A stretch of DNA of 64,000 nucleotides from Pleodorina starrii (GCA_030267565.1 BRXU01000001.1:4526001-4590000); one strand, 5' to 3'. Counted from the first letter of the stretch, positions 24,901 through 37,400 are shown. Notes: generated by a model not told the origin, from the sequence alone. Numbers and translations: made by a program.

Positions 24901-27620
24901 GGTGCCCGCACCCGTGACGTCATCGTATCAGCACCAGCATCAGCCAATACAAATACCAGCGCCACCGCCACCACCACCACCACCACCACCACCACCAAAC
25001 TCGAGGAGCATCCGCCGCTGCGCGGGGAGCGAGGGGCAGCAGACGGTGGCGACCAGGCCGGCGGCGGCAGTGTTAGCGGCAGTGGTGACAACAGTAACCG
25101 CGGCGGCAGCTCCTCGTCTTCACCTCGACGCTGGTCCTCCTCCGCAGCAACAGTGTATGGGCCGCGGCAGTGGTTCCACCCATGTGCCTGGAACGATGAG
25201 GTGTGCCACATGGAGGTCTCACGAGTCACACCACTGCTGCGTCGGGAGCCTCGGGAGGCGGCGGCGGCCGTGGCAGCGGCGGCGAACGAGGTCGCCGGCA
25301 TTATCGCCGTCGCCAGCGCCGCCATGGGTTCGGATGAGTCCAGGCCGCAGGCAGGGGCAGCAACAGGCGGGCCGGCGGCTGCGGCAGCGGCAGCGGCTAC
25401 GGCCGCGCAGGGGGCGGTGGTGACGGAGTTGATGTTGGAGAGCTTGGACAATCCGCAACCGCACTGCGGATTTCGTTCCGGCGATGGTGGTGGTGGGGCC
25501 GCCGCAGGGGAAGGCTCCGAAGCGGGTGGGGTGGCAGCTGCAGCGGCGGCGGGGCCGTTGGTCCGGCTGAATGGTAGTTGGTCGTTACTGAGTCAGTTGG
25601 ATGTTGTCGGTGTACACCACTTCTCGGGGAGCTGGCTGGGCTACGATGGCGGGAAGGCGGAGCGATCTCGCGGCTGGGTGAGTCACGTCGTGCGCATGCA
25701 CTGCGGGGCAGGGCGCAACGGGCAAGGGTGTAAGCTCAGGGTGCTCAGGAGCCAGGCTTCCAAAGGGGGCCGATCGAGTACGGCTCATCTCGCTCCCTTC
25801 CCCTAGTCTTGGAGAGCTGGCCGCATCATCCCTCTCTACCTTTTGACCTTCCGAAGTAGATGGTGGGCTCGCACTGCTTGGCACGATTTGCTTCCGTGGC
25901 CGACAATGAATGAATTCGTTTGCAGTGCTCGCTACGATGATGAATCCGGAGGATCGGCCCTGACGTTCGACATACATCGCCGAACCTAACCCCCCGCGTT
26001 CTTTGTGTTTGCTGCATGCGTGCATGTGCCTTGCAGGTAGTGGAAGGCCTTTCGAGTTTCTTTTCAGGACGAACTCTCTTTGTGGAAGAACCGTGCTGCG
26101 ACCTGCCGGACCAAACCGCCTTAACGACTACAGCGCCTGCCACTCGCGCTGCAGGCGCTGTTGGCACAGCAGGAAGCACAACTGGCGGCGGCAGGGGGGA
26201 CGCGACCCTACATCAGGGTAACCCGGGGGGCTCTCGCTCAAGATGCAGGCCCGGGGTTGGTGGAGTGGATGTGGCGTGCTTTGCCGCTGCTTGGCTGACG
26301 GCGCCGCGTGACTTTGGCGAAGGAAGCGGAGGAAGGTCCCAGCCGCCCCTACCTAAGCTGCCGACATCACCACCGCCGCAGCCACAGCTGCCGCAGCAAC
26401 ATCCACGCAGTGACAGCAGCAGCAGCAGCGGCAGCAGCGGCCCACAGTCTAACGGGAGGCACTGTACGGTATTGTACGTCACGACAGATGCCGGAGCTTT
26501 ACAGCTGTGGCAGCAGCAACAGCAGCATCTGCATGTGGAGCGGATGTTGCAGAAGATGACGCAGCAGCAGGAGCTGCGGCCCGCTGCTGCTGCCGCCGGA
26601 AAGGATGACGATGGTGCGGTGCAGCCTCAGCAGCGTCTGGGCATCACACTTGCGGATCACTTTGGCTGCGATGTGCATGTACTCAACCTGGGAGCCGGAG
26701 AGCACCTGCACGACGTGTACGACACGTACGACAAGTACGGAACAACGGAAGGGACAGAGGCCTGGCAGGTAAATGAGGTACAGCAGCTCAGATCGGAGTG
26801 CGCCTGGAGTGCGTTACTACATATGTGGGACCCAGCAGGCTGCTGCGTGCTAGGCATGGTACGGGCTTGGTGTACGGGCTTGCATTGGTGGCTGGCTGCA
26901 AGTATCAAGGGTGACATAACCGCAAAATGTACGATTCGCTGGTTCCTGAACACGCAGGCGTGGTGGTCTGTGGGGCCTGGCCGCATTTTCGTGTACGACG
27001 CCTGGCGGCTGCAGCAGCAGAAGCAGCGCACGGAGGGCGAGGTGTCCCGGCCAAGGACGCCGCTGACCGGGGCTTCGCTAGAAGCTTTGGTGGCGTCAGC
27101 GGAAACCGCAACAACTACCCAGGAAAAAGGACAGGAGCGCCGGGAGGGAGGCAGAGGAGGTAACACACAAGTCACTGGGGGCTATGTCGAACCGACTTTG
27201 GATCTCTTGGTGCTGAACTGCGGCAATTGCAGCTGGGAGCTCGCGCAAGACCTGTACGACGCCAACTCAACCGTCATGAGTCGCATGGGTGCCGTACTGA
27301 TGGTGGGCCTTCCACCGGTGGCCTGGGACCGCAGTGAGATCCTGTACAAGTTGTACGAAGTGATGTACCAGATCCATGGCTTCGTGGGGTTCTGGCATGA
27401 TGACCGGATGCATCTAGCTGCTGTGCCAGCTGTGCTGCTGCAGCGTGAGTCATCTTGGATGGGGGTGGCGGCTGATGGGTTCACAGGTGCTGGCGACATG
27501 CGGGCGGCCGCGACCGGTGCTGACGGTGAGGGTTGCGCGTGGGCCCTGCCAGGTGGCCTGTCACTGGGCCTGCGGCGACGACGGACCGCAATGACGTCCA
27601 AAGATTGCAATGGAGGCTAG
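21934..27620 (+). CDS. GT32-like DXD glycosyltransferase with extra C-terminal domain, first exon not found
   Basis: Exons join in phase: 21934-22276, 22542-22566, 22858-22925, 23309-23397, 23779-23838, 24036-24214, 24769-25677 and 26037-27620 (about 1085 aa plus a missing N-terminus). The first visible exon opens with a membrane anchor (LLVLGLGLVGSLVVLL), so this is probably a type II Golgi protein. Family marks of the sugar-binding DXD (Gly_transf_sug/OCH1) group follow in order: RIPRILHQNYLSG, NPGWLYMFWD, YPWFLSTWRNYSS, GGVYLDLDTE (the DXD site), the NDLVLMAEEPD exon and HHFSGSW. Donor 22926 is GC, not GT. The last exon adds a second domain (FGCDVHVLNLG..., LDLLVLNCGNCSWEL) that weakly recalls Methyltransf_22/METTL24-type proteins but lacks their acidic residues. 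CAG|GTAAAT at 26769 and CAG at 26957 flank a probable 189-nt intron that stays open in frame. Confidence 0.78.
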
Positions 27621-28439
27621 GTGGGGCACGGTGCTAGGCTGCCGGCGTTCACGTTGCTTGGAGCTCTTATTGCAATAATCGTGTGATTACTGATCAAGCG
27701 CGGGTATGTTCAGGGTAAAACGAAAGGGAGCTGTATTAGTAGTCCGTGGTTCAGCAGCAGGATTCCTTGCTTGCCGCCCAGCAACAGCAGCGTTCGGTGT
27801 TCCGTGAGCTGATCCAGCATGCGTATGCAAGGCAGGCACGCATTAGAGAATACCGGTACGTACAATTGTTCATGCGTGCACTCCACTGAATTATGCTGAT
27901 AGCGCATTAATCGGGTCGATTGCTTGGAATGGATTGTAGCACTCGAAGATGTATGTACCGCATACATTCCGCGTGTCGTGGGTGGTCCCGTGAGGCCGTA
28001 TCAGACACGGGAGCGAGTCTGACCTGGACACTGACCCGGCGCCTGAGCCTGGTCCTGCTGCCTGGCTGTCTGACACACAACTGCTGTGAGGACATTGTTG
28101 ATGAACGCATCCTGGATTATTGCTGTCGTTTGTATGTCGTATTCGTTCTGGTAAGTGGTCGGTACCTAAATGTGCAAGAATGATTGACTCATTCATTGAG
28201 CGAGCTGACAATTCGTCTGAGCATAACAGCTGGATAGGATGGGAAACTGACGAGAAGAACTGAACCCCTGACCCCAAGCCTGAGCTTGAAGCTGCTCGTT
28301 TGCGAGCGAAATGTGCAACGAGGACGCTTCCAACCACCAGAGCGAGGGGAATGGTTGTTGTATCATGTCTTTGTAATGTTCTGGACTTCTGGGCATAATT
28401 GCAATGGTGAAAGTCAGGGCGCGGGTTCGGAAGACATAC

Positions 28440-28549
28440 GGGCAAATCCAAACCGACGACACACGTGCGTAGGGCAAATCCAAACCGTAGGGCAAATCCA
28501 AACCGACGACACACCCGTAGGGCAAATCCAAACCGACGACACACGTGCG
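28440..28549. repeat. Short tandem/interspersed repeat, four units
   Basis: The motif GGGCAAATCCAAACCG occurs four times (28440, 28472, 28490, 28520). Three of these are followed by ACGACACAC. The spacing is uneven (32, 18 and 30 bp), so it looks like a partly deleted minisatellite. Confidence 0.85.
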
Positions 28550-28746
28550 AGCAGCTGTGAGTGGTTGTAGTCGTCTTGCGCTGTTTTTTAGTCATAATAC
28601 TTACCAAGAACACATAATAGTAGACGATGCAAATTGGAGCTCAAAAGTTGAGCATGACCGTGCCTACGCAGGCTTCCTTGCAAGCTTTTCCCCAACAATT
28701 TAATTAGTTGGGCCGTACAGCTAGCTATGATATGTTACCAAAAATG

Positions 28747-28758
28747 GTTTGTTTTTTA
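28747..28758. repeat. Left target-site duplication of L1-like LINE
   Basis: GTTTGTTTTTTA, identical to 31270-31281 on the far side of the LINE. The T-rich target fits target-primed reverse transcription. Confidence 0.85.
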
Positions 28759-31269
28759 GGGTTTGCGTGGCGCTGTGAGGGGCGTCCCCTCACAGCGCCC
28801 GGCCCAGTTGCGTGGCGCTGTGAGGGGCGTCCCCTCACAGCGCCACGCAACTGGGCCGGTAACGAAGGCGTAGCTCGGAATCAGAGGGTTGTTGCGGCGG
28901 CGTCCCTGAATGCCCCGTTTTCACTGGCGGAGGTCATCGCTGCCCTTAAATCATTGGCCAACCACAAATCGCCAGGCCTTGAGCGGGCTCCGGCGGAGTG
29001 TTACAAATATGCCACCCGCAAAGTGGAGGATAAGGAAGAGCTCGTTCTTGCGCCGTACCTTTTGCGTCTGTTGGAGCATATCCGGTCCACGGGCGATTAT
29101 CCCAAGCAGTTTGAGGTTTCGATCGTCACCCCTCTACACAAGAAGGGCGACGCGCTTGATCCGAGCAACTATCGTGGGTTGGCTGTTGGCGGGGCCCTCT
29201 CTAAGCTATATGCGAACCTTCTTGACCGGCGGTTGAAGGCTTGGGGAGAGAGTAGCGGCGCGCGCAGTCCTTACCAGGGGGGCTTCCGGCCCAAGCGTGG
29301 CACCATCCACAACTTGTTCCTGCTACGGCACCTTACGGATCGTTGCCGCAGGGTACTCCCCAACGGTTCGAGCCAAGCACTTTTTGTTTGCCAGATCGAT
29401 TTTGAGAAGTCTTTTGACCGGGTGAATAGGGACATGTTGTGGTTGCGTCTCGAGGAAAGAGGGGTCACAGGCGCGGCACTGGCGGCTCTGAAACGCTGCT
29501 ATGAGCGGGTGGAACTGCGGGTCAAGGTTAACGGCACGACGGGAGCGGCGTTCCCTTCTTCGCAAGGTGTGAAACAGGGATGCCCGATGAGCCCAACGCT
29601 GTTTGGTTTCTTCGTAGAAGGGTATGCCGACTACGTCGACGCCCTTGACGTCGCGCTCCCAGATGCCATGGCGGCCCCAGACTGCCCAGACGTCGAAGGT
29701 CGGCGAGTGCCTCTAGCCCTGTACGCGGACGACTTAAGCCTTTTCGCGGCGACAAAGCGACGTTTGATGAGCTTGCTTAGAGCTTTGCGGGAGTGGTCCG
29801 AGGTGTTTGGTCTTACCGTTAATGCGAGGAAGTGCGAGCTGCTGCTCTTCCACCCCAGCGATCAGGTTAGGAGTCACTTCTACGCGATCAACGGCCTGGT
29901 TACTATGCGCGTTTTGGAGGACGGGCTGCCGGTGGACCGGCCCATCACCTGGAAGCCGCGCGCACGTTATCTCGGGCTACATTTTGGCCCTAATAGTTCC
30001 TTTGCGTCGTGCACTGACGAACTCTACGTCGCGGGCCAGCGGGCTATGTTTTCCCTGCTTAGCAAGTTGCGTCGACAGGGGCTATTGTTACCATCCGTCG
30101 GAATGAAATGCTTTAATGCGCAAGTCCGTTCTGTTCTGTCTTATGGTTCGCAGTTGTGGGGTGTTGATTTGGTTTTAGCGTTGCTCGAGAGGGGTTTCCC
30201 GGCTAACGAGGCACCGCGTTCCTGTTATTTTGAGGTCGCTACTCGGGATCGCATGGTCAAGCTGCAAATCGCCTTTATGAAGCAGCTGGTCGGAGCTTCC
30301 GTCCCGCCCCTTCAATTGTTGTTTAGGGAACTAGGGCAGATGCCGCTGCAGATGTACTGGGCTGAATCTGTGTTTCGTTTTTGGAACAGTATGGTGGAGA
30401 ACACTAGCAGCATATACCACAGTGTTTTTCGTCACGAGATCCGGCTGGCATTGGAATCGGATTTGCAGGGGGACGGCTGGGGGTCTAAGGTCATTCGGGC
30501 TCTGAATATCTTAAGGCATGACTGGCCGGAGGATGCGACGGCGGGTACCATCGACGCCAGGGTTAGACGGTACTCTACGTGCAAGCTCGACGTTGAGGCG
30601 CTGTTGGACACTCTTAGGGGGCGCATTAACGATGATTGGGCCAGTGACAGGTTGGCCGTCGTCCCGGGCTCTTTCGTTACGGATGGCAGGAAGCCTGGCG
30701 TGAAAATGTGCCGTCACAAGCACTGGATGGGGCAGCCGAAGCAGTTCGAGGGTTACATTCCCTCGGCGCACCACCGTGCCCTTCTCCGTTTTCGGTTATG
30801 CGTATCAGACCTGGCGGTTAATAGCGAGAGTAATCGAGCCAGGGAGTTGCGTGTGTGCAAGGCGTGTCGCATTAATGGTGCCGTCGAGGACGAGAAGCAC
30901 TTCCTGTTGGAGTGTTCTGCTCTCGTGTCAGCGCGGCAGAAGCTTTGGGACCTGGGTGTACCGGAGGGAGCGAGTGTTTGCGACGTCATGCAAATAGACG
31001 ATCAGCGCGGTCTTGCAAAGGTTGTTTATGACATGTTTTGCTTACGGCGCGAGCGCATCGCCGCGTAGAGTCGATGGAGACTCCTTCTCAGGTCATGTTG
31101 CGCTTTTGTGACGTATCTGTCTTATGGTGTCTTTATGCCCTTTCTGCTACGGTTGATTTTTTTTTATCCTATCTTTTTGTTCCTTTTGCTTGACTGAGGC
31201 GGTTCATGAGCCTTCGGGTTCGTTTGAACCGTACGAGCTCACTGAAGCTTGTAACATCATCATAACATC
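28759..31269 (+). mobile_element. L1-like non-LTR retrotransposon, 5'-truncated
   Basis: The element is bounded by a perfect 12-bp duplication. One frame stays open from near the 5' boundary to the stop at 31066-31068. It encodes the second half of an L1-like ORF2: reverse transcriptase with NYRGLAV, FRPKRGT, DFEKSFDRV, GVKQGCPMSP and the catalytic LYADD, then a C-terminal zinc knuckle (CKAC, 17 residues, HFLLEC). The AP endonuclease and ORF1 are missing, so the copy cannot move by itself. The 3' UTR is about 200 nt and ends in a short CATCATAACATC tail rather than poly(A). The ATG at 28708 lies outside the element and is not its start. The intact frame and perfect duplication suggest a fairly recent insertion, just upstream of HAP2 copy A. 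Confidence 0.92.
28769..28859. repeat. Double hairpin / perfect palindrome at LINE 5' end
   Basis: 28769-28799 is a 14-bp-arm hairpin (GGCGCTGTGAGGGG, loop CGT). It is followed at 28799-28859 by a perfect palindrome with 29-bp arms that contains the same core (CCGGCCCAGTTGCGTGG... around loop CGT). Both sit in the first 100 nt of the inserted LINE. Confidence 0.95.
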
Positions 31270-31281
31270 GTTTGTTTTTTA
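31270..31281. repeat. Right target-site duplication of L1-like LINE
   Basis: Second copy of GTTTGTTTTTTA, directly after the CATAACATC tail. Confidence 0.85.
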
Positions 31282-31360
31282 CTGCATGGTGGTGCGTTGA
31301 TATTTAATAAATCTCAGCATTTAGTTGTTCATAAAAAATATTTGCTTTGGTCGCATCTAC

Positions 31361-31395
31361 CACCAATCGACACACTGGCAGAGCCTAACAGACTT
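31361..31395 (+). promoter_or_regulatory. Conserved CCAATCGACACAC element, HAP2 copy A
   Basis: About 35 bp from CACCAATCGACACAC to CAGACTT. It is shared with the other three HAP2 copies while flanking DNA differs. It ends 13 bp before the ATG at 31409, so it is core promoter, 5' UTR or both. Confidence 0.7.
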
Positions 31396-31408
31396 GGTAC
31401 AAAGCTCC

Positions 31409-34400
31409 ATGCGAATATGCTGGAACAAAATCCTAATTATCAAATTAATAATTTTCGGTGTCCTATTGGCGTCAACAGCACACGCCCAACTGCTAGCGAC
31501 GGCACGTCTGGAGAAATGCATCACAACCAAGGCGCGACGCTATATCCAAACAAAATAAAAATATAAGTCTTTGTATTGGTAACTTTATATATTAGTAACT
31601 TTATAGCCATTTTAAACTGCAGGACAATACATGCACCAGCAATAACATTGTTGTCGTCAATCTGACGTCCCCGAACGATGAAATCGTTGGCGCCGAGCAC
31701 AATCTCGACTTCACAATTAGATGCGTCAACAGGTACGCAAGCCTTTGAAAATGAAAATGAAAATAATGGCAGTCTTTGATGGCCGCCCGTACGGCCCGGT
31801 CGTTCGAACGCAGTTCATTAGGTTCATTACCGACGTTCGGTATGCCTTGTCCTCTTTCCCTGGCTTGATGACGACGCCGCCTACCTGCTGCTGTCTAATG
31901 TAGTTGCACTATTATAATACAGGGGAGTTGGTTAGGGGCGGAGGTGTTCACGCCGCCCTTCGCTTCGCGGCTTATGCTTGCAAAGCAGCGAGGGTGGCCC
32001 CCGCACGCATGGGGCGGGAGGACCCGGGTGTTGATTGTGCGTGGTGTACATTTACATTGGTGTATGCTCGTCCTCAGCGGCTTGCACGGCCCTCCCTGCC
32101 CCTGCCCCTGCCCACGCCCCAATCCCTAATACCTTTCACTTCGTCACGCAGCTCGGATGGCGTGTGCCCCTGCACCTGTGATGCGGCGACAGACCCAAGC
32201 TGTACCTGCCGGAACCTGCGGGCGCCCGCAATACAGCTGACACTGACCAAGTCGTTCGTGGCGTCGTATCCGCTGAAACACTTGCAAGATTTTAACTGGA
32301 AGCCGATCGAAGTTTACAAGGTGGTGGCACCGGAAAACCCGTGCAAGGTGTGCGAATTCAGAGGAGATCGAGTTCACAAATTTAAATACGGGGCTACATG
32401 GTAGCAGGGTCGTTACGGTGTATTTCGAGTCTAAGGGGTTTGGACGGAGTCTCGCCGTAACGGGTCCATAGGGCCCATACCCCGTAACGGGGCAAGTATA
32501 GTCCGCAGCAGGGGAACGTATGTACTCTACGGTGCCGTACTGGGTGTTTGTAGGCTGACATAGGGCTGATCTCAGGCACATCCCTAAGAAGTAATCACCG
32601 AAGCCGCACCGCATCTATCTCGACAATACCCTAGTCTTTTGACGAGGAAGACGGCACGCGCGCGCTCTGTCGTCACCAGGCCAGCCGACCGGCCCGAACG
32701 GCTGCTGCTGCAATATGCCTGCCTACCCGACCGAATAAAACACCGAAAACCACCGCCCGTAGTATGTGCAGGACGGCAGAAATGAACCCAATCCCACCTG
32801 CGGCTGGGCTACCTCGCGGTCTGGAGAACGAGTTCAAGATAGCCAAGGATTTTGTTGCAAGTGCGATCATGCCCTGAGACTTAACCCCGACACTTGGAGG
32901 GAGCGCATGTGAGTAGATAACGGTGGGTTACTTACATTGGTTGGTTGGTTCACGTCTGCTGTAGTCTGTATAGAGGTCTTTTTGTACAGTCCTGGCTGCG
33001 GAGGGCAAGAGTTACAAAGGGAAAGATCAAGGGAACCAAAGGCATGCACTCAAGCGCTCCCAGCCAAAAGTCTCTTCCCAATGCAATGCATGACAACCTT
33101 GCCTGCTGGCTCAATCCTCCGAGCAACCCTTTGGAGTGTGATGAATAAAAGCCAAAACAAGATAGAGATGCCTTTGGCATAAGGTGCGCATGTCCACATC
33201 GGTCCGGACGTGCACAAGAATCCTAAATCCCTCCATTCCCTGCAAATTCTCACCGCCATGCATGCCCCGATGCAGACGCGCGGGTGTTAGCTGCCAGCGC
33301 GGTGGAGCACACTGTTTGGAGTACGATGAGCTCTGGTACAGTGTGAGTTGTTCTGGAAACCATGAAAGGCAAAGGGGGTTGTCATAAGAGTGGGCTCCAG
33401 CAGGCTGCTGGCAGGCCCTCCGAAGTAAGGAGTATTTGAAGGATACAGCCAGCCCCCGCGCGAGTTAGGGTTGAACGTCAGACCGGGGTTATCAAATATT
33501 TCGCGCATTTTGTCTCCGCTACCGCACCACAACTAACGCAACCATACATAAAAATCACGCACATGGCCCATCATGCCGCCAGGCGACCCCGTGAATGGCT
33601 GGATGGAGTGCGGGTCACTTACGACCCGCCCGTTGATTGCTTGATCAGTTGTGATGACCCGTGGGTCTGTCATCATGCAGCACGGTTAGTGTGTGCGTGA
33701 TCCCCATCCACTGCGCCTTGCTACACGATGCAGGCCTACGAAGTGGGGCCGCCAGAGCTGCAGTTCAACATCAATGTCAGGTTGGGCATACCCTCCGCTG
33801 CCAAAACCACCACCACCACCAATCCCCGAACCAGCCCTGGCGCCAACGCCATAACCACACGTTTTGAGACGCTCGATCTGAGCTCCTCCGCAACAAGAGC
33901 GACCAGCAGCTCCGGGTCTGTGTCCGCGACCCTAACGGACAACCTCACGACGACAATGCAGCAGCCGCCAGACCTCAGGTATGAGGTAATGTTTAAACGT
34001 CGAGTACTGTGCATCGGTGCATGCTTACTTTATTTGCTATGCGGCAGCACCAATGACGTGGGCGCGATGCTCCGTCGGGGTGCAACACAGTGAAAGGGGT
34101 GTGCGGCGGGTGGCGTGATAGATGACCTCTTCCCCTCATCAATCGGCGCGCACCGCTCAGTTCCGCCGGGAACGCAGTTCTTGTCGATTCGAGTAGTCCC
34201 CGCCCATCATGTAAACTCATACACTTTGCCTTCCTCTCCTCGCCGCCCTGCCTGACCGTCCTCACTTCTGCTACTCACCGCCTCTTTCTCAACCCTTTCT
34301 CTTGTCTTGACCTGCTTCGCTCCGCTCCGCGCTTATCCGTTTCTCCGCGTCCGATTTTCCCTGCCTCCGCCTGCATTGCACTACTGCCATTAGCTTGAGC

Positions 34401-37400
34401 TAGCCTTCCATCTTACATATATATATATGTTGCCTGTTGTATTTACATGTTTATTTGTTGTCCGCGAAATAAATTCCCTACACAGCAATCGACTGCTTAT
34501 GCTACCTGGGAGACCCGGGCTGCCCGTCCAAATGTTGAACGACACGATCGCCAAAGTCCGGAGTTTCAATCGCACATACTGGATGATAATAGAGAAGAAT
34601 ATGACCAGCTTGGACGGTGCGTTCCGTGTGCTTGGGATGATGCCGGGCGTACGGACAATTGTTGACGTACGGGGACAAACGGTGCCAGCTTCTGCATGCG
34701 AGGCCCGTGGATGACGTACATGTGTTACTCTCATACCTTCAGTTCGTTCCTCGTCATGGGGGCCATCCACTTGTGTCATGCATGCACCGCGGGCCAATGT
34801 CATAATTAATGGTACACTGTGCCATCCTATGTCGTACACGCAAACTCTACTCCCTCCTTCGGACAAGACGTAGGATATGGCTGTCATGCACAGCATACCC
34901 CCATGCATGACAACTAGCATTGATTGGTAGGTAGGTGTGACTGCTTCCGGCAGGGTGTATGTGTGACTTCTCCCTTTCGCAACGAAGTACTTTGGCGGAC
35001 ATTCATGTCCGTCTGGGCCGTGAGGATCTTCAGCACATTCAGTTGATACAGTAGTGAAATGCCGCACAGCAGCAGGGAAACGAATGAACTAGCAATCAAA
35101 AAGTAAGGGCAATAGCGTTGCGGTGGTCCCAAATGTATTCCAGCATCCTCGCCAGACTGGAGCGGCTCCCATTTCATCGCATCTTTCATACCACCAACGG
35201 ACAAGGGGTTGGTGTCGGCTTCCTTGAAGCCGGAAAAAGGGCGGGGCCCCACTAAATCCGTACGGGTTAAGTTGAGTGCTAGGGCGGCGAGGGCGTGAAG
35301 TGTGAGAGTGTCGACATTCCTGCTGATAGACAGCCAGAGCTTTTTCCCGAAATGCCTGCTAGCCGAGTCGTTAGCAAGGCCTGCCGGCGCCGCGCGAAGC
35401 GCGTCATCCCGCCGGGTGCATGAGCGCATGTGCGCATCGACCGAAATACGGCATTTCCAAAGCGAGCGGCGAGGGCGTCAACTGTGAGAGTGTCGACATT
35501 CCTGCTGGCGTGATAGGCAGCCAGAGCTTTACCGGTATATCTGAAATGCCTGCGGCTTCAGCAATCCGACCCATGTTTAGCATCGCGCGCCGTCTCGGCA
35601 CTGTGCAACTCTTCCGGCCAGCGCATTGGCTGAAGTTACTTGACAGTATACATGGAGTGTATCATTTACACATCACGCAGGCTGACTTGCCAATAGAAGG
35701 ACAGCGGAACTGTTTGCGAGGGTTGCGACGACGTGCAGTTGCCGACGAGAGTGCACAGGCTTCGCTACTGAGGTATTCGCCGTAGAGGAGGCTTGACTGT
35801 TTAACATTAGGACAGGGAATGTAGAAGTCCATCCCCAAGGTTGCCGACTGGACTTGTTGGGCGGCCCGCAGAAGACCGCTGCATCATGCGTGCATTTGCG
35901 GCTTGGCGTCCAACAACCAGCAGTTTGCCCCTCATGGTTTGCTCCTTGCAACCTTCGTAATATAAGTGTGCGTCAAGTCGGTCGGACCGGCTAGCAGAGC
36001 TGCTGTGGTGTGGTCGCGGGAAGAATGTTCGCAATGCAAACTTAGTTGGTCGCCGAAACGAAGATTCATTTCACGCCGTCATTTCAGAAATCCACTTTGA
36101 GGAACGGTGAATCTTCTGGAATTAATTATAGGTCGAGAGGTGTTGGTTTGACCTCGGCCTCGGTCCATGGAGACTGCCAAACTGGTTTTTACTCATGCGA
36201 TGTTGGGTTCCTATAATAAATTTACCGTGTAATAAAGAATGTAATCTTTTACTTATGCAGCCGTTCCGTTGGCCGAGATTCTGCACTTTGGTTAGGACAC
36301 CACAGTCCACAGTCCACAGTCCACAGTCCACAGGCCACACGGACATGGGCAATCCTACAGGGCGGGGCCCCCCTGGGCGCTTCGCGCTGGGGCCCCGCCC
36401 AAAAATGAGCCGAGCTAGAACCAATAAGCAAGGGACATACACACACAAGTCCGTTGTCCCCCGAGAAATAAACTACGTACATACACACCCCTTTCCGGGC
36501 GACACGCCAATTTCGTTATAATGCGGGCAGTGGCTATAACGCCATCATAACCTCATCATAAACCCATCTAATGCCCGGGACGGAGCTGATGAGGGCACCT
36601 GCATGCCTTCAATGTGCATGCATTCGCCCTGATGTGCAGGCAGGACGTGTGACAAGATCGGGACCAGCTATTCGGCTTTTCGAAACCAGGACCAAGCCTG
36701 TAGAAGCGCAATGGATGTAAGTGATGTTAACGTATGTAGGGGATCAACCGTGCACCAACTCTCAATTCTACCCTCGCTTTGCTTACTAGGTCCCGACGTA
36801 CGCGCAGTCGGCGGGCGTACGTGTGATCACAACTTGCCCGCCAGCACACGCACGGCTGCAAAAACGCAGCCCCTGCTAGCTGTGTCAATTCCACATACAC
36901 ACGCGCGCCAGTATGCGCTACTCCCTCAAGTTTGCTCGATCACAACGTATTCGCGCTCGCTCTTCCCTGCATGCAGACTTGCCTTGGGAACCAGTTAAAG
37001 GATCGATTCGAGTCTGACGAGTTACTAATGAAGAGCAACGCAGTGCCCCGGTACATGGTGACACAGTTCAACGGTGGTGACAAGGCCGAGGTACGGCGAT
37101 GGGTCGTACAAGCAACAATTAATGCACGGCCTGTATGAGGAAAGGACCCTTTCTAAAAGGACCCTTCACGCCCTAACATGACATGCACGCGCACACACGC
37201 ACCGCAAAGCGCAACTTGGTCGTCATGAATATGTTCTGATGAGAAACATACATGCACGCATGATATCGTTATTATTAGCTAGAGCGGCCACCGACCTCAC
37301 TCTCAAGCACGCACGGGTTGGTTAAGGTTGCCGTAAATGGTCGAGAACTTTGAACGAAGCTCCCTTTTAATAACCGAGGAGGTTGGGCGTCCTGTCTACT

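Larger units (their letters stand above)
27621..28758. other. Glycosyltransferase 3' flank up to the LINE insertion
   Basis: No gene seen. A TGTAA at 28372-28376 is a possible poly(A) signal, though it is far from the stop. The stretch contains the interspersed 16-bp repeat listed separately. The last 12 bases are the left target-site duplication of the LINE. Confidence 0.5.
34617..36639. other. Expanded intron 7 of HAP2 copy A
   Basis: This intron is 2023 bp, against 393 bp for the same intron in copy B and 211 bp in copy C. The extra ~1.6 kb holds a diverged direct repeat, a hairpin, a CCACAGT run (36299-36336) and an unrecognised minus-strand ORF of 171 codons (35429-34914) with one hydrophobic segment. 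It may be a non-autonomous mobile element, but no termini were found. Confidence 0.6.

Noticed and set aside
28440..28549. Repeats that might look like a CRISPR array
   Set aside because: Spacing is uneven, spacers are only 2-16 bp, and this is a eukaryotic nuclear locus with no cas genes.
28708..28758. Apparent start of the LINE protein at 28708
   Set aside because: The target-site duplication places the element boundary at 28759, so this ATG is host DNA read into the insertion.
32144..32614. Minus-strand ORFs opposite HAP2 exon 3 (similar one at 42185-42601)
   Set aside because: They are shadows of the conserved plus-strand exon and share similarity only because exon 3 is conserved.
34914..35429. 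Minus-strand 171-codon ORF with a hydrophobic segment
   Set aside because: It lies inside intron 7 of copy A, contains part of a direct repeat and shows no family motif. Kept only as part of the intron note.
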